From DAIRET01 sp036795455 (GTDB taxonomy: Bacteria > Bacteroidota > Ignavibacteria > Ignavibacteriales > Ignavibacteriaceae): DNA of 5,833 nucleotides. Positions 1 to 5,833 of this stretch are shown piece by piece. The notes beneath the pieces are model-generated. The model was not told the DNA's origin. It saw only the letters and a list, made by a program, of their open reading frames with translations, and did not search any database. How positions within the stretch are numbered: position 1 is the stretch's first letter; every line of letters begins with the position of its first letter. The position numbers and the translations under genes are program-made. The stretch lies in the NCBI GenBank assembly GCA_036795455.1, contig DAIRET010000175.1:1-5833 (forward strand). Direction: 5' to 3'.

Positions 1-855
1 ACAGTAATCAATAATGTTGAAACTTTAGCATCCGTACCGTTAATTATTAGGGATGGTGCAGAGAAGTATCGTTCGCTTGGTACAAAAAATTCTCCCGGTA
101 CGAAAACATTTGCTTTAACAGGACATGTTGCAAATACAGGTTTGATTGAAGTACCGTTCGGGACAACATTGCGGGAAATCCTTTTTAATATCGGCGGTGG
201 AATTTTAACGAATGATGGAAAGATTAGTGATACCGATTTCAAAGCCGTACAAATCGGTGGTCCTTCGGGAGGATGCTTAACGAAAGCGCATCTTGATATG
301 CCTCTTGATTTCGATTCGTTGAAATCAATCGGGGCAATGGTAGGCTCGGGCGGACTTGTGGCAATGAATGAACAAACATGTATGATAAAAATCGCAAGGT
401 TTTTCATGCAGTTTACTCAAAATGAATCATGCGGTAAATGCGTACTCTGCCGCGAAGGTACAAAACAAATGCTTGCTTTGCTCGATGATATTATTGAAGG
501 CAGAGCGGATGAGAATACACTCGTACTTTTAGAACAATTGGGACATGCAGTGCAAAAAGGCTCACTTTGCGGACTCGGAAAATCGGCGCCCAATCCGGTG
601 TTGTCAACTCTTGCTAATTTTAAAGATGAATATTATGCTCACGTAGTTGAAAAAAAATGCCCTACTAAACAATGTAAATCGCTTGCATATCCTCATATAA
701 TTGAAGATAAATGTAAAGGCTGCGGGTTGTGTATTAAAGCCTGCCCGGTAGGAGCAATAACCGGAGAAAAGAAGAAAGTACATGTAATTAATGAAGAGTT
801 GTGTATTAAATGCGGTGCATGTACGGAAGCATGTAAATTAAAAGCAGTAGCTTAA
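1..855 (+). CDS. hydB: NADH-dehydrogenase NuoF-like / HydB flavoprotein subunit of an [FeFe]-hydrogenase complex (5'-truncated)
   Basis: The frame is open from base 1 to TAA at 853-855 (284 codons), so the true start lies outside the window. The first visible residues contain the NNVETL signature found mid-protein in NuoF, so roughly the N-terminal half, with the FMN and NAD(P)H site, is missing. The GGxxGG stretch (IGGPSGGC) is NuoF-like. The SLBB-like and iron-sulfur parts follow: Cys codons at 430, 439, 448 (ESCGKCxxC) and 568 (SLCGLG) are the usual [4Fe-4S] ligands. The C-terminus adds a two-[4Fe-4S] ferredoxin module with Cys codons at 712, 721, 730, 742 and 802, 811, 820, 832. Respiratory NuoF lacks this module; HydB/HndC hydrogenase subunits have it. 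In this family the protein oxidises or reduces NAD(P)H and exchanges electrons with HydA in the cytoplasm. The hydA gene 14 nt downstream supports hydB over complex I nuoF. Confidence 0.93.
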   Translation, partial: TVINNVETLASVPLIIRDGAEKYRSLGTKNSPGTKTFALTGHVANTGLIEVPFGTTLREILFNIGGGILTNDGKISDTDFKAVQIGGPSGGCLTKAHLDMPLDFDSLKSIGAMVGSGGLVAMNEQTCMIKIARFFMQFTQNESCGKCVLCREGTKQMLALLDDIIEGRADENTLVLLEQLGHAVQKGSLCGLGKSAPNPVLSTLANFKDEYYAHVVEKKCPTKQCKSLAYPHIIEDKCKGCGLCIKACPVGAITGEKKKVHVINEELCIKCGACTEACKLKAVA

Positions 856-857
856 TC

Positions 858-863
858 AAGGAG
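858..863 (+). promoter_or_regulatory. Shine-Dalgarno sequence of hydA
   Basis: AAGGAG lies 6 nt before the ATG at 870, within the 14-nt gap after the hydB stop. It fixes the hydA start and shows that the downstream gene of this tight pair has its own strong ribosome binding site. Confidence 0.85.
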
Positions 864-869
864 AAAGAA

Positions 870-2891
870 ATGTCATCAAAACAATTTATAACAGTAGACG
901 GTAGAAATATATCATTCAACGGGGAAAGAAACTTACTTGAAGTAATTAGAAAAGCTAATATCGAAATACCGACTTTTTGCTATCATTCCGAGTTAAGCGT
1001 TTACGGTGCATGCAGAATGTGCCTGGTTGATGTTGAAGGAAGGGGATTAATATCTTCATGCTCAATAATTCCTGAAGCCGGGATGAAAATCAAAACAAAT
1101 ACGCAGGAAATCAGGGAAATAAGAAAAATTGCGATTGAATTAATACTTGCTAACCATCAACAGGATTGTCCATCATGTGTTAAAAGCTCTTCTTGCAAAC
1201 TCCTGGAAATATCCAATAAACTTGGAGTGGGAAAGGTAAGATATAAAAGAACTCAGAAAGAAGCACCGATAGACGTTTCATCGCATGGATTAATAAGAGA
1301 CCCGAACAAATGTATTCTTTGCGGCGATTGTGTCCGTGCTTGTAAAGAAATACAGGGAATAGGTGCAATTGACTTTGCATACAGAGGTTCTGCTGTTTCC
1401 GTATTACCGGCATTCGGTAAAAACCTTAGCCAGGTTGAATGCGTTGAATGCGGGCAATGTGCAAGAGTTTGTCCTACCGGCTCTATAACACCGAAATTTG
1501 AAGTGGATGCAGTTTTCAACTCGCTTGAAAATCCGGATAAAACAGTTGTAGCTCAAATAGCACCAGCAGTAAGAGTGGCAATCGGGGAAATGTTCGGAAT
1601 GAAACCGGGAACCGTTTTAACGGGACAAATTACTGCAGCACTAAAAATGCTTGGGTTTAAAAAAGTCTTCGATACTTCATTTGCTGCTGATTTAACAGTA
1701 ATAGAAGAAGGGAATGAATTTTTAACAAGAAAAAAAGTTAATCAGAATCTTCCGCTGTTGACATCGTGCTGCCCGGCTTGGGTTAAATATTGTGAGCAAT
1801 ACTTCCCTGAATTTGTAAACAATCTTTCATCATGTAAATCACCGCAACAGATGTTCGGTGCTGTTGCTAAAAAGGTGTTACCGGAACAACTCGGGGTAAA
1901 AAAGGAAGACCTTGTTGTAGTTTCAATTATGCCGTGTACAGCAAAGAAATTTGAATCGCACCGCCCTGAATTCAGCGAGAACGGTATTCCCGAAGTTGAT
2001 CATGTAATTACAACTCAGGAATTAGCGGCGATGATTAAACAGGCGGGAATCAGATTCGAGCAGCTTGCACCGGAATCAATGGATATGCCTTTAGGATTTA
2101 AAACAGGCGCCGGAATATTATTCGGTGCATCCGGGGGAGTTACCGAAGCAGTACTTCGGTATGCTTCTGAAAAGATTACAGGTTCCGTACTTGAATCGGT
2201 CGATTTTAATGAGGTTAGAGGTGAAGAAGGTTTACGAGAAGCGAAAGTACAAATTAACGGTGATGAACTGTCAATTGGTATTATTCACGGTTTAAGGAAT
2301 GCAAAACGTGTTCTTGAAAATATTAAAAATAGAAGTAAACATTTCGATTTTATTGAAGTAATGTCATGTCCCGGAGGTTGTATTGGAGGAGCAGGTCAAC
2401 CGGTTTGCTTTGATGAGCAGACGCAAAAAGAGCGTACCCGTTCGATTTATGAAACTGATAAATCATTGCAATTGCACAAAGCACAGGAAAATCCGTACAT
2501 AACCGAATTATACCAGAACCTGCTCGGTAAACCGAATTCACACGAAGCACATGAACTGCTTCATACAGGTTATAGTAACCGTAAAAGAATTGCTGATGAA
2601 AGCATAAGGATTATTATTGGTAAAAATGAGGATAAACTTTTAATCAATGTGTGTGTCGGAACGAATTGTTTTGTAAAAGGTTCGCAATCAATACTAAACA
2701 AATTGGTGAATTATATCGAAAATAATAATCTGAAAGATGACGTTGAAGTAAAAGCAACTTTTTGTATGGAAAATTGCCAGAACGGTCCCTCGGTATCGGT
2801 TGGTAAAAAACTATTAAATAATGCTAACTTTACTGCCATCTGTGCGGAAATTGAGGAAGCTGCAAAAAAACTTCACGAGGTTACAGTATAA
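870..2891 (+). CDS. hydA: Catalytic [FeFe]-hydrogenase large subunit, HydA/HndD type, with C-terminal thioredoxin-like [2Fe-2S] domain
   Basis: This complete 673-residue subunit produces or consumes H2 in a cytoplasmic, probably electron-bifurcating complex with HydB. Domains in order: plant-type [2Fe-2S] (C37, C48, C51, C64); NuoG-like His-Cys3 [4Fe-4S] (H96, C100, C103, C109); two-[4Fe-4S] ferredoxin (C148/151/154/158 and C191/194/197/201); H-cluster domain with L1 TSCCPAW (298-304), L2 MPCTAKKFE (354-362) and L3 MSCPGGC (498-504). H-cluster ligands are C301, C356, C500 and C504. The proton-relay Cys (C300) and likely E280, S320 and E283 match the Clostridium CpI pathway with a one-residue offset, as I recall that numbering. 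A small-subunit-like segment follows (about 525-565), then a NuoE/TrxA-like [2Fe-2S] domain (C595, C600, C632, C636). That tail is shared with Thermotoga HydA and absent from simple ferredoxin-linked hydrogenases. All catalytic residues are present, so it should be active, given HydEFG maturases, which are not in this window. Confidence 0.96.
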   Translation: MSSKQFITVDGRNISFNGERNLLEVIRKANIEIPTFCYHSELSVYGACRMCLVDVEGRGLISSCSIIPEAGMKIKTNTQEIREIRKIAIELILANHQQDCPSCVKSSSCKLLEISNKLGVGKVRYKRTQKEAPIDVSSHGLIRDPNKCILCGDCVRACKEIQGIGAIDFAYRGSAVSVLPAFGKNLSQVECVECGQCARVCPTGSITPKFEVDAVFNSLENPDKTVVAQIAPAVRVAIGEMFGMKPGTVLTGQITAALKMLGFKKVFDTSFAADLTVIEEGNEFLTRKKVNQNLPLLTSCCPAWVKYCEQYFPEFVNNLSSCKSPQQMFGAVAKKVLPEQLGVKKEDLVVVSIMPCTAKKFESHRPEFSENGIPEVDHVITTQELAAMIKQAGIRFEQLAPESMDMPLGFKTGAGILFGASGGVTEAVLRYASEKITGSVLESVDFNEVRGEEGLREAKVQINGDELSIGIIHGLRNAKRVLENIKNRSKHFDFIEVMSCPGGCIGGAGQPVCFDEQTQKERTRSIYETDKSLQLHKAQENPYITELYQNLLGKPNSHEAHELLHTGYSNRKRIADESIRIIIGKNEDKLLINVCVGTNCFVKGSQSILNKLVNYIENNNLKDDVEVKATFCMENCQNGPSVSVGKKLLNNANFTAICAEIEEAAKKLHEVTV

Positions 2892-2955
2892 TTTATTCCC
2901 GGTGAAATGATTTTATTGAAGCTGTTGAATGTTTAATAGTATGAATAAATAAAAA
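2892..2955 (+). other. Short spacer between hydA and the sensory hydrogenase gene
   Basis: These 64 bp are AT-rich. I see no GC-rich hairpin followed by a T-run, so no intrinsic terminator, and no well-spaced -35/-10 pair. The gene downstream also lacks a Shine-Dalgarno: the bases before its ATG are A-rich (AATAAATAAAAA). An ATG at 2941 opens a three-codon frame ending at TAA 2950-2952, in frame with the gene start at 2956. Read-through from hydA is the simplest view, but a weak internal promoter cannot be excluded. Confidence 0.5.
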
Positions 2956-4716
2956 ATGGAAAATAAAACAACAACCCAAATTATTTTTACGAACAAAGCG
3001 AAATGCCACGATTGCTACAGATGCGTCCGCAATTGCCCGGTTAAAGCTATCCGTATGGAGAATAACCAGGCAAACGTTGATGAATCCCGCTGTATTTTAT
3101 GTGGCAAATGTATTCGCGAGTGTCCCCAAAATGCAAAAGCATACAGGGATGATACCGAGACAGTAAAAATGATGCTACGCGAAAAGAAGTATGTTGCTTT
3201 GTCGCTTGCGCCTTCGTTCCCTGCTGCTTTTTCGGAAACAGAAAGAAAACGATTGCCTTCGGCGTTGCGTAGAGCAGGCTTCAAGTTTGTTGGTTTAACG
3301 GCAGAAGGTGCTTACCATTCTGCAATGGCAACTATTAAACATATAAACAGTAAAAAAGAAAAATCACATATTTGTACTGCGTGTCCCGTTGTAGTCAGTT
3401 ACGTTGAAAAGTATAAACCGAATGCAATCGAAAATCTTGTCCCCGTTTCATCACCAATGATGATTCATTCACGATTGCTGAGGGAAAAACTTCCCAAGGA
3501 TTCCGCACTTGTTTTTGCAGGTCCCTGTATTGCTAAAAAAGCGGAAGCAGAAAGACCCGAAAACAATGATGGTCCGGATACGGTTATTACTTTTGACGAG
3601 TTGAAAAAACTCCTTTCGGATTTTAATATTACAATTAACAATCTTGAAGAGAGCGATTTTGACAATGCGAATATCGGTGATGCTGCGTACTTCCCGGTAA
3701 TGGGAGGTTTACTAAAAACGGCAGGAATCAACGACTCTGATTTTGAAGGGAAGTATTTCTCAATATCGGGTTATGAACAAATTAAAGAGTTTATTGAATT
3801 CCTGCCAGGTGAGCCGATGGTAGTCGAACCTCTCTTTTGCGAAATGGGATGTATTAATGGTCCCGGATTAACAACGGAACGGAACCTTTTTGAAAGAAAA
3901 CGGGACGTCCTTAAATATGCAAAAGAGGCTTACAAACCGGAAATAGCTACAAACCCGGCGTTTTATGAACCGGTCTATCTGTTTACGGAAAAAACATTTT
4001 CACAAAAAATCCCGTCGGAATCGGAGATAAAGAGTGTTCTTGAATCCACAGGAAAATTCTCAACGGAAGATGAATTGAACTGCGGTGCATGCGGCTATCC
4101 ATCTTGTAGAGAAAAAGCAATTGCAGTAATTAACGGGATGGCACAGAAAGAAATGTGTCTTCCGTATATGCGGCGGCTTGCTGAAAGTAAAACTGATAAA
4201 GTAATTGATACTTCTCCGAACGGCATTGTTATACTGAATGAAGCAATGGAGTTTATTTATATTAACCCGACATTTAAAAATTTATTCAAGTGCAGTAGTG
4301 CCGTTATTGGGAAAAAAATATCAACGATAATGAGCCCGGAATATTTTGAAGAACTGGCTGCAAGCGATAAAGACCTTCTTGAAAACGAGGTAAGTTACAG
4401 ACGGTACGGTATAATCTGTCATCAAAAACTGTATAAGCTTACGGAAGAAAAACAATATGTGGGAATCTTTGTAGATGTTACAAAGAATGTTCTGGATGTA
4501 AAGAAATTAAATGCGTTAAGAACAAAAACAATTCAACAAGCAGAAAGTTTGCTTGAACATCAAGTTACTATGGCGCAGGAGCTCGCGAAATTTCTTGGTG
4601 AAAATACTGCCAAAGGAGAGGAACTTGTGGAGAACTTGATGAAATTAACTGATGATGAAGAGAAAAGAACAGGTGAAAGAGGTAAATGGCTGCGGGATTT
4701 ATATACCTCGAAATAA
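2956..4716 (+). CDS. hydS: Putative sensory [FeFe]-hydrogenase with PAS domain (HydS/HsfB-like, group C)
   Basis: This 586-residue soluble protein is a likely H2 or redox sensor rather than a bulk catalyst. It starts with a two-[4Fe-4S] ferredoxin (C17/20/23/27, C46/49/52/56). The H-cluster domain (about 70-330) has L1 CTACP (140-144), L2 GPCIAKKAE (189-197) and L3 FCEMGC (294-299), giving ligands C143, C191, C295 and C299. Compared with HydA, the proton-relay Cys before the L1 ligand is Ala142 and the L2 Met is Gly189, changes typical of sensory members. Next comes CxxCx4C...C (C376, C379, C384, C401), resembling the 4Fe-4S domain of RnfB-like proteins, then a PAS domain (about 413-510) with the TSPNGIVILN core. 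A charged, probably helical tail (511-575) may dimerise or contact the partner. ATG 2956 follows an in-frame stop at 2950-2952, so it is the first possible ATG. The phosphatase gene overlaps its 3' end, suggesting that phosphatase is its output. The function is inferred from family. Confidence 0.9.
   Translation: MENKTTTQIIFTNKAKCHDCYRCVRNCPVKAIRMENNQANVDESRCILCGKCIRECPQNAKAYRDDTETVKMMLREKKYVALSLAPSFPAAFSETERKRLPSALRRAGFKFVGLTAEGAYHSAMATIKHINSKKEKSHICTACPVVVSYVEKYKPNAIENLVPVSSPMMIHSRLLREKLPKDSALVFAGPCIAKKAEAERPENNDGPDTVITFDELKKLLSDFNITINNLEESDFDNANIGDAAYFPVMGGLLKTAGINDSDFEGKYFSISGYEQIKEFIEFLPGEPMVVEPLFCEMGCINGPGLTTERNLFERKRDVLKYAKEAYKPEIATNPAFYEPVYLFTEKTFSQKIPSESEIKSVLESTGKFSTEDELNCGACGYPSCREKAIAVINGMAQKEMCLPYMRRLAESKTDKVIDTSPNGIVILNEAMEFIYINPTFKNLFKCSSAVIGKKISTIMSPEYFEELAASDKDLLENEVSYRRYGIICHQKLYKLTEEKQYVGIFVDVTKNVLDVKKLNALRTKTIQQAESLLEHQVTMAQELAKFLGENTAKGEELVENLMKLTDDEEKRTGERGKWLRDLYTSK
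4671..4676 (+). promoter_or_regulatory. Shine-Dalgarno of the phosphatase gene, inside the hydS coding region
   Basis: AGGTGA lies 9 nt upstream of the ATG at 4686, and a second purine run (AAAGAGG, 4676-4682) sits closer. Both lie within hydS codons. This supports ATG 4686 as the start and suggests translational coupling with hydS. Confidence 0.6.
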
Positions 4717-5833
4717 ATACGAGTTCGGCACCGAAAAGAGATAACCAACCCAACGGTGATGTAGTTGATACGGAAAGAAATAAGAATTCAACTACTGTAA
4801 TTCTTGCCGATGGACTTGGTTCAGGTATCAAAGCCAACATCTATGCAACAATGTGCGTTTCAAGGCTGAACGAATTATTAAGGCATGGTTTTTCGCTCCG
4901 TAAAGCATTTGGTAATGTTATTAAAACTATGAGCGACGCTCCGTCAAAAGATTTACCCTACACAGCTTTTTCTATTGCCAGGGTGCTGAACAATGGAATG
5001 ACAACAGTGCTCTCTTTTGATACTCCGCCCCCTATAATAATTTCAAACCGGTATGCAACACTTCCGAAGCAGAATGTATATACAATCGGGAATAGTATAA
5101 TTTCACAGGTTGATTTCTCACTAAGACCGGGAGAATCAATATTGCTCCTCAGTGATGGTATAACACAAGCCGGAATAGGTAAGGGAAGAAACTACGGCTG
5201 GAGTATTGAAGATATTATTACTTTTATTAACTATGAATTATCCCACGGAAGACAATTAAAAGATATTCCAAATGTTGTAAGGCAAAGAGCAAATGATTAC
5301 TGGCTTGGACGCGCTGAGGATGACTGTACTGCTGTATTGGTATACTGTAGAAAAGGCAGAGCCGCAAATATTCTTACCGGTGCACCAGCTTCGCATGATC
5401 GAGATGAAGTTGTGGTTCGGAGATTTTTTGCACACGAAGGATATAAAATAATTTGTGGTGGAACAACGGCAAAGATTGCAGCAAGAGTTACTGGTGAACA
5501 GCTTTCGATAGATGAATTTTTTGCAAGCCCGATTACACCGCCTGCATATACATTAAAGGATGTTGACCTTGTTACAGAAGGAGCCGTTACACTTAACCAA
5601 TTGTACAATATCCTTGATGTTGAGCCATCTTTGCTTGATAAGAAAAACCCTGTAACCGAATTAGCAACTTTTATTAGGGCTGCGGATAGAATAAACTTTT
5701 TTGTCGGTGGGAGTATTAACCCTGCGACATCGGATATTAGTTATGTTCAACTAAGAATATTACCGAGAAGAGCAATTATTCCGCTGATTGCAGAAAAACT
5801 AAGAGAAAAGGGAAAACTGGTAATAATAGAGTG
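4686..5833 (+). CDS. SpoIIE-family PP2C-type serine/threonine phosphatase linked to the sensory hydrogenase (3' end at window edge)
   Basis: The frame is open from ATG 4686 to the last base: 382 codons plus two bases (TG). Its start overlaps hydS by 31 bp in another frame. The first ~220 residues are a SpoIIE-type PP2C domain, a metal-dependent Ser/Thr phosphatase. Metal-binding Asp motifs are visible: NGD (D25), ADGLGSG (D42), LLSDGITQ (D157) and EDDCT (D212, D213). No signal peptide or membrane segment is seen, so it is cytoplasmic. Residues ~225-382 form a second region outside the PP2C fold, with a CGGTTA motif at 257-262. I recognise it from other hydrogenase-linked SpoIIE proteins but know no function for it. 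SpoIIE and RsbU relatives dephosphorylate anti-anti-sigma factors, so a partner-switching role is plausible. The context implies control by the PAS hydrogenase. The final TG could begin a TGA stop; the length suggests the natural end is very near. It has no symbol I can assign safely. Confidence 0.9.
   Translation, partial: MAAGFIYLEINTSSAPKRDNQPNGDVVDTERNKNSTTVILADGLGSGIKANIYATMCVSRLNELLRHGFSLRKAFGNVIKTMSDAPSKDLPYTAFSIARVLNNGMTTVLSFDTPPPIIISNRYATLPKQNVYTIGNSIISQVDFSLRPGESILLLSDGITQAGIGKGRNYGWSIEDIITFINYELSHGRQLKDIPNVVRQRANDYWLGRAEDDCTAVLVYCRKGRAANILTGAPASHDRDEVVVRRFFAHEGYKIICGGTTAKIAARVTGEQLSIDEFFASPITPPAYTLKDVDLVTEGAVTLNQLYNILDVEPSLLDKKNPVTELATFIRAADRINFFVGGSINPATSDISYVQLRILPRRAIIPLIAEKLREKGKLVIIE

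Noticed and set aside
142..855. A stand-alone 237-residue protein starting at TTG 142
   Set aside because: The same frame is open to base 1 and the upstream codons encode the conserved NuoF NNVETL region, so 142 is an internal Leu codon.
1180..1519. Two overlapping minus-strand open frames (1180-1413 and 1253-1519)
   Set aside because: They lie wholly opposite the ferredoxin region of hydA, resemble no family I know, and are explained as antisense shadows of a well-conserved gene.
2916..2942. Possible promoter before hydS (TTGAAG with TAGTAT)
   Set aside because: The spacing is about 15 bp, the -10 match is moderate, and transcription would begin only a few bases before the ATG. In AT-rich DNA such matches are expected by chance.
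811..4092. Repeated string TGCGGTGCATG at 811 and 4081
   Set aside because: Both copies encode Cys-Gly-Ala-Cys in iron-sulfur motifs, so the likeness comes from shared protein motif and codon bias, not a DNA repeat.
2956..4716. The second hydrogenase as a decayed duplicate of hydA
   Set aside because: The frame is intact, all four H-cluster ligands are kept, and the substitutions and added domains match a known sensory lineage. It is divergent, not degenerate.
4707..4723. Small inverted repeat CTCG...CGAG around the hydS stop codon, as a possible terminator
   Set aside because: The stem is only 4 bp with a 9-nt loop and no T-run, and it lies inside the phosphatase coding region.
4560..4840. 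Two minus-strand frames across the hydS-phosphatase junction
   Set aside because: Both strands cannot sensibly code here, and the plus-strand frames carry family-specific sequence on each side.
5297..5608. Minus-strand open frame of 103 codons
   Set aside because: It is antisense to the phosphatase frame, which has clear PP2C motifs and stays open throughout. No ribosome binding site or recognisable protein features were seen.

Overview
The window is one continuous plus-strand cluster of four genes for [FeFe]-hydrogenase biology, and almost every base is coding. It points to an anaerobic, hydrogen-metabolising bacterium with a moderately AT-rich genome: many Fe-S proteins, A/T-ending codons and A-rich gene starts. 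The gene set resembles the hydrogenase clusters of Thermotogae, clostridia and several fermentative or candidate phyla. The sequence alone does not let me assign a phylum.

Layout. Bases 1-855 are the 3' part of a NuoF/HydB-type NAD(P)H-oxidising flavoprotein subunit whose 5' part lies outside the window. After a 14-nt gap with a clear Shine-Dalgarno sequence, 870-2891 encodes a complete HydA. It is a multidomain catalytic [FeFe]-hydrogenase with an intact H-cluster site and an extra C-terminal thioredoxin-like [2Fe-2S] domain. A 64-bp spacer follows. Bases 2956-4716 encode a second, divergent [FeFe]-hydrogenase of the sensory (HydS/HsfB, group C) type, with an altered H-cluster pocket, an extra CxxCx4C...C iron-sulfur module, a PAS domain and a C-terminal helical segment. 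Overlapping its end by 31 bp, 4686-5833 encodes a SpoIIE/PP2C-type serine/threonine phosphatase with an additional C-terminal domain. This reading frame is still open at the window edge but is probably within a few codons of its stop.

How they work together. The first two genes are core subunits of a HydABC/HndABCD-like complex. Such complexes couple H2 to both NAD(P)H and ferredoxin by flavin-based electron bifurcation or confurcation. A NuoE/HydC subunit would be expected just upstream. The last two genes look like a signalling arm: the sensory hydrogenase would read H2 or redox state, pass it through Fe-S clusters to the PAS domain, and the phosphatase would convert it into dephosphorylation of a partner, plausibly an anti-anti-sigma (STAS) protein. 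The catalytic enzyme and its putative H2 sensor thus appear in one transcription unit. The signalling part is inference from domain content and gene order. No RNA genes, mobile elements, CRISPR arrays or convincing terminators were seen.
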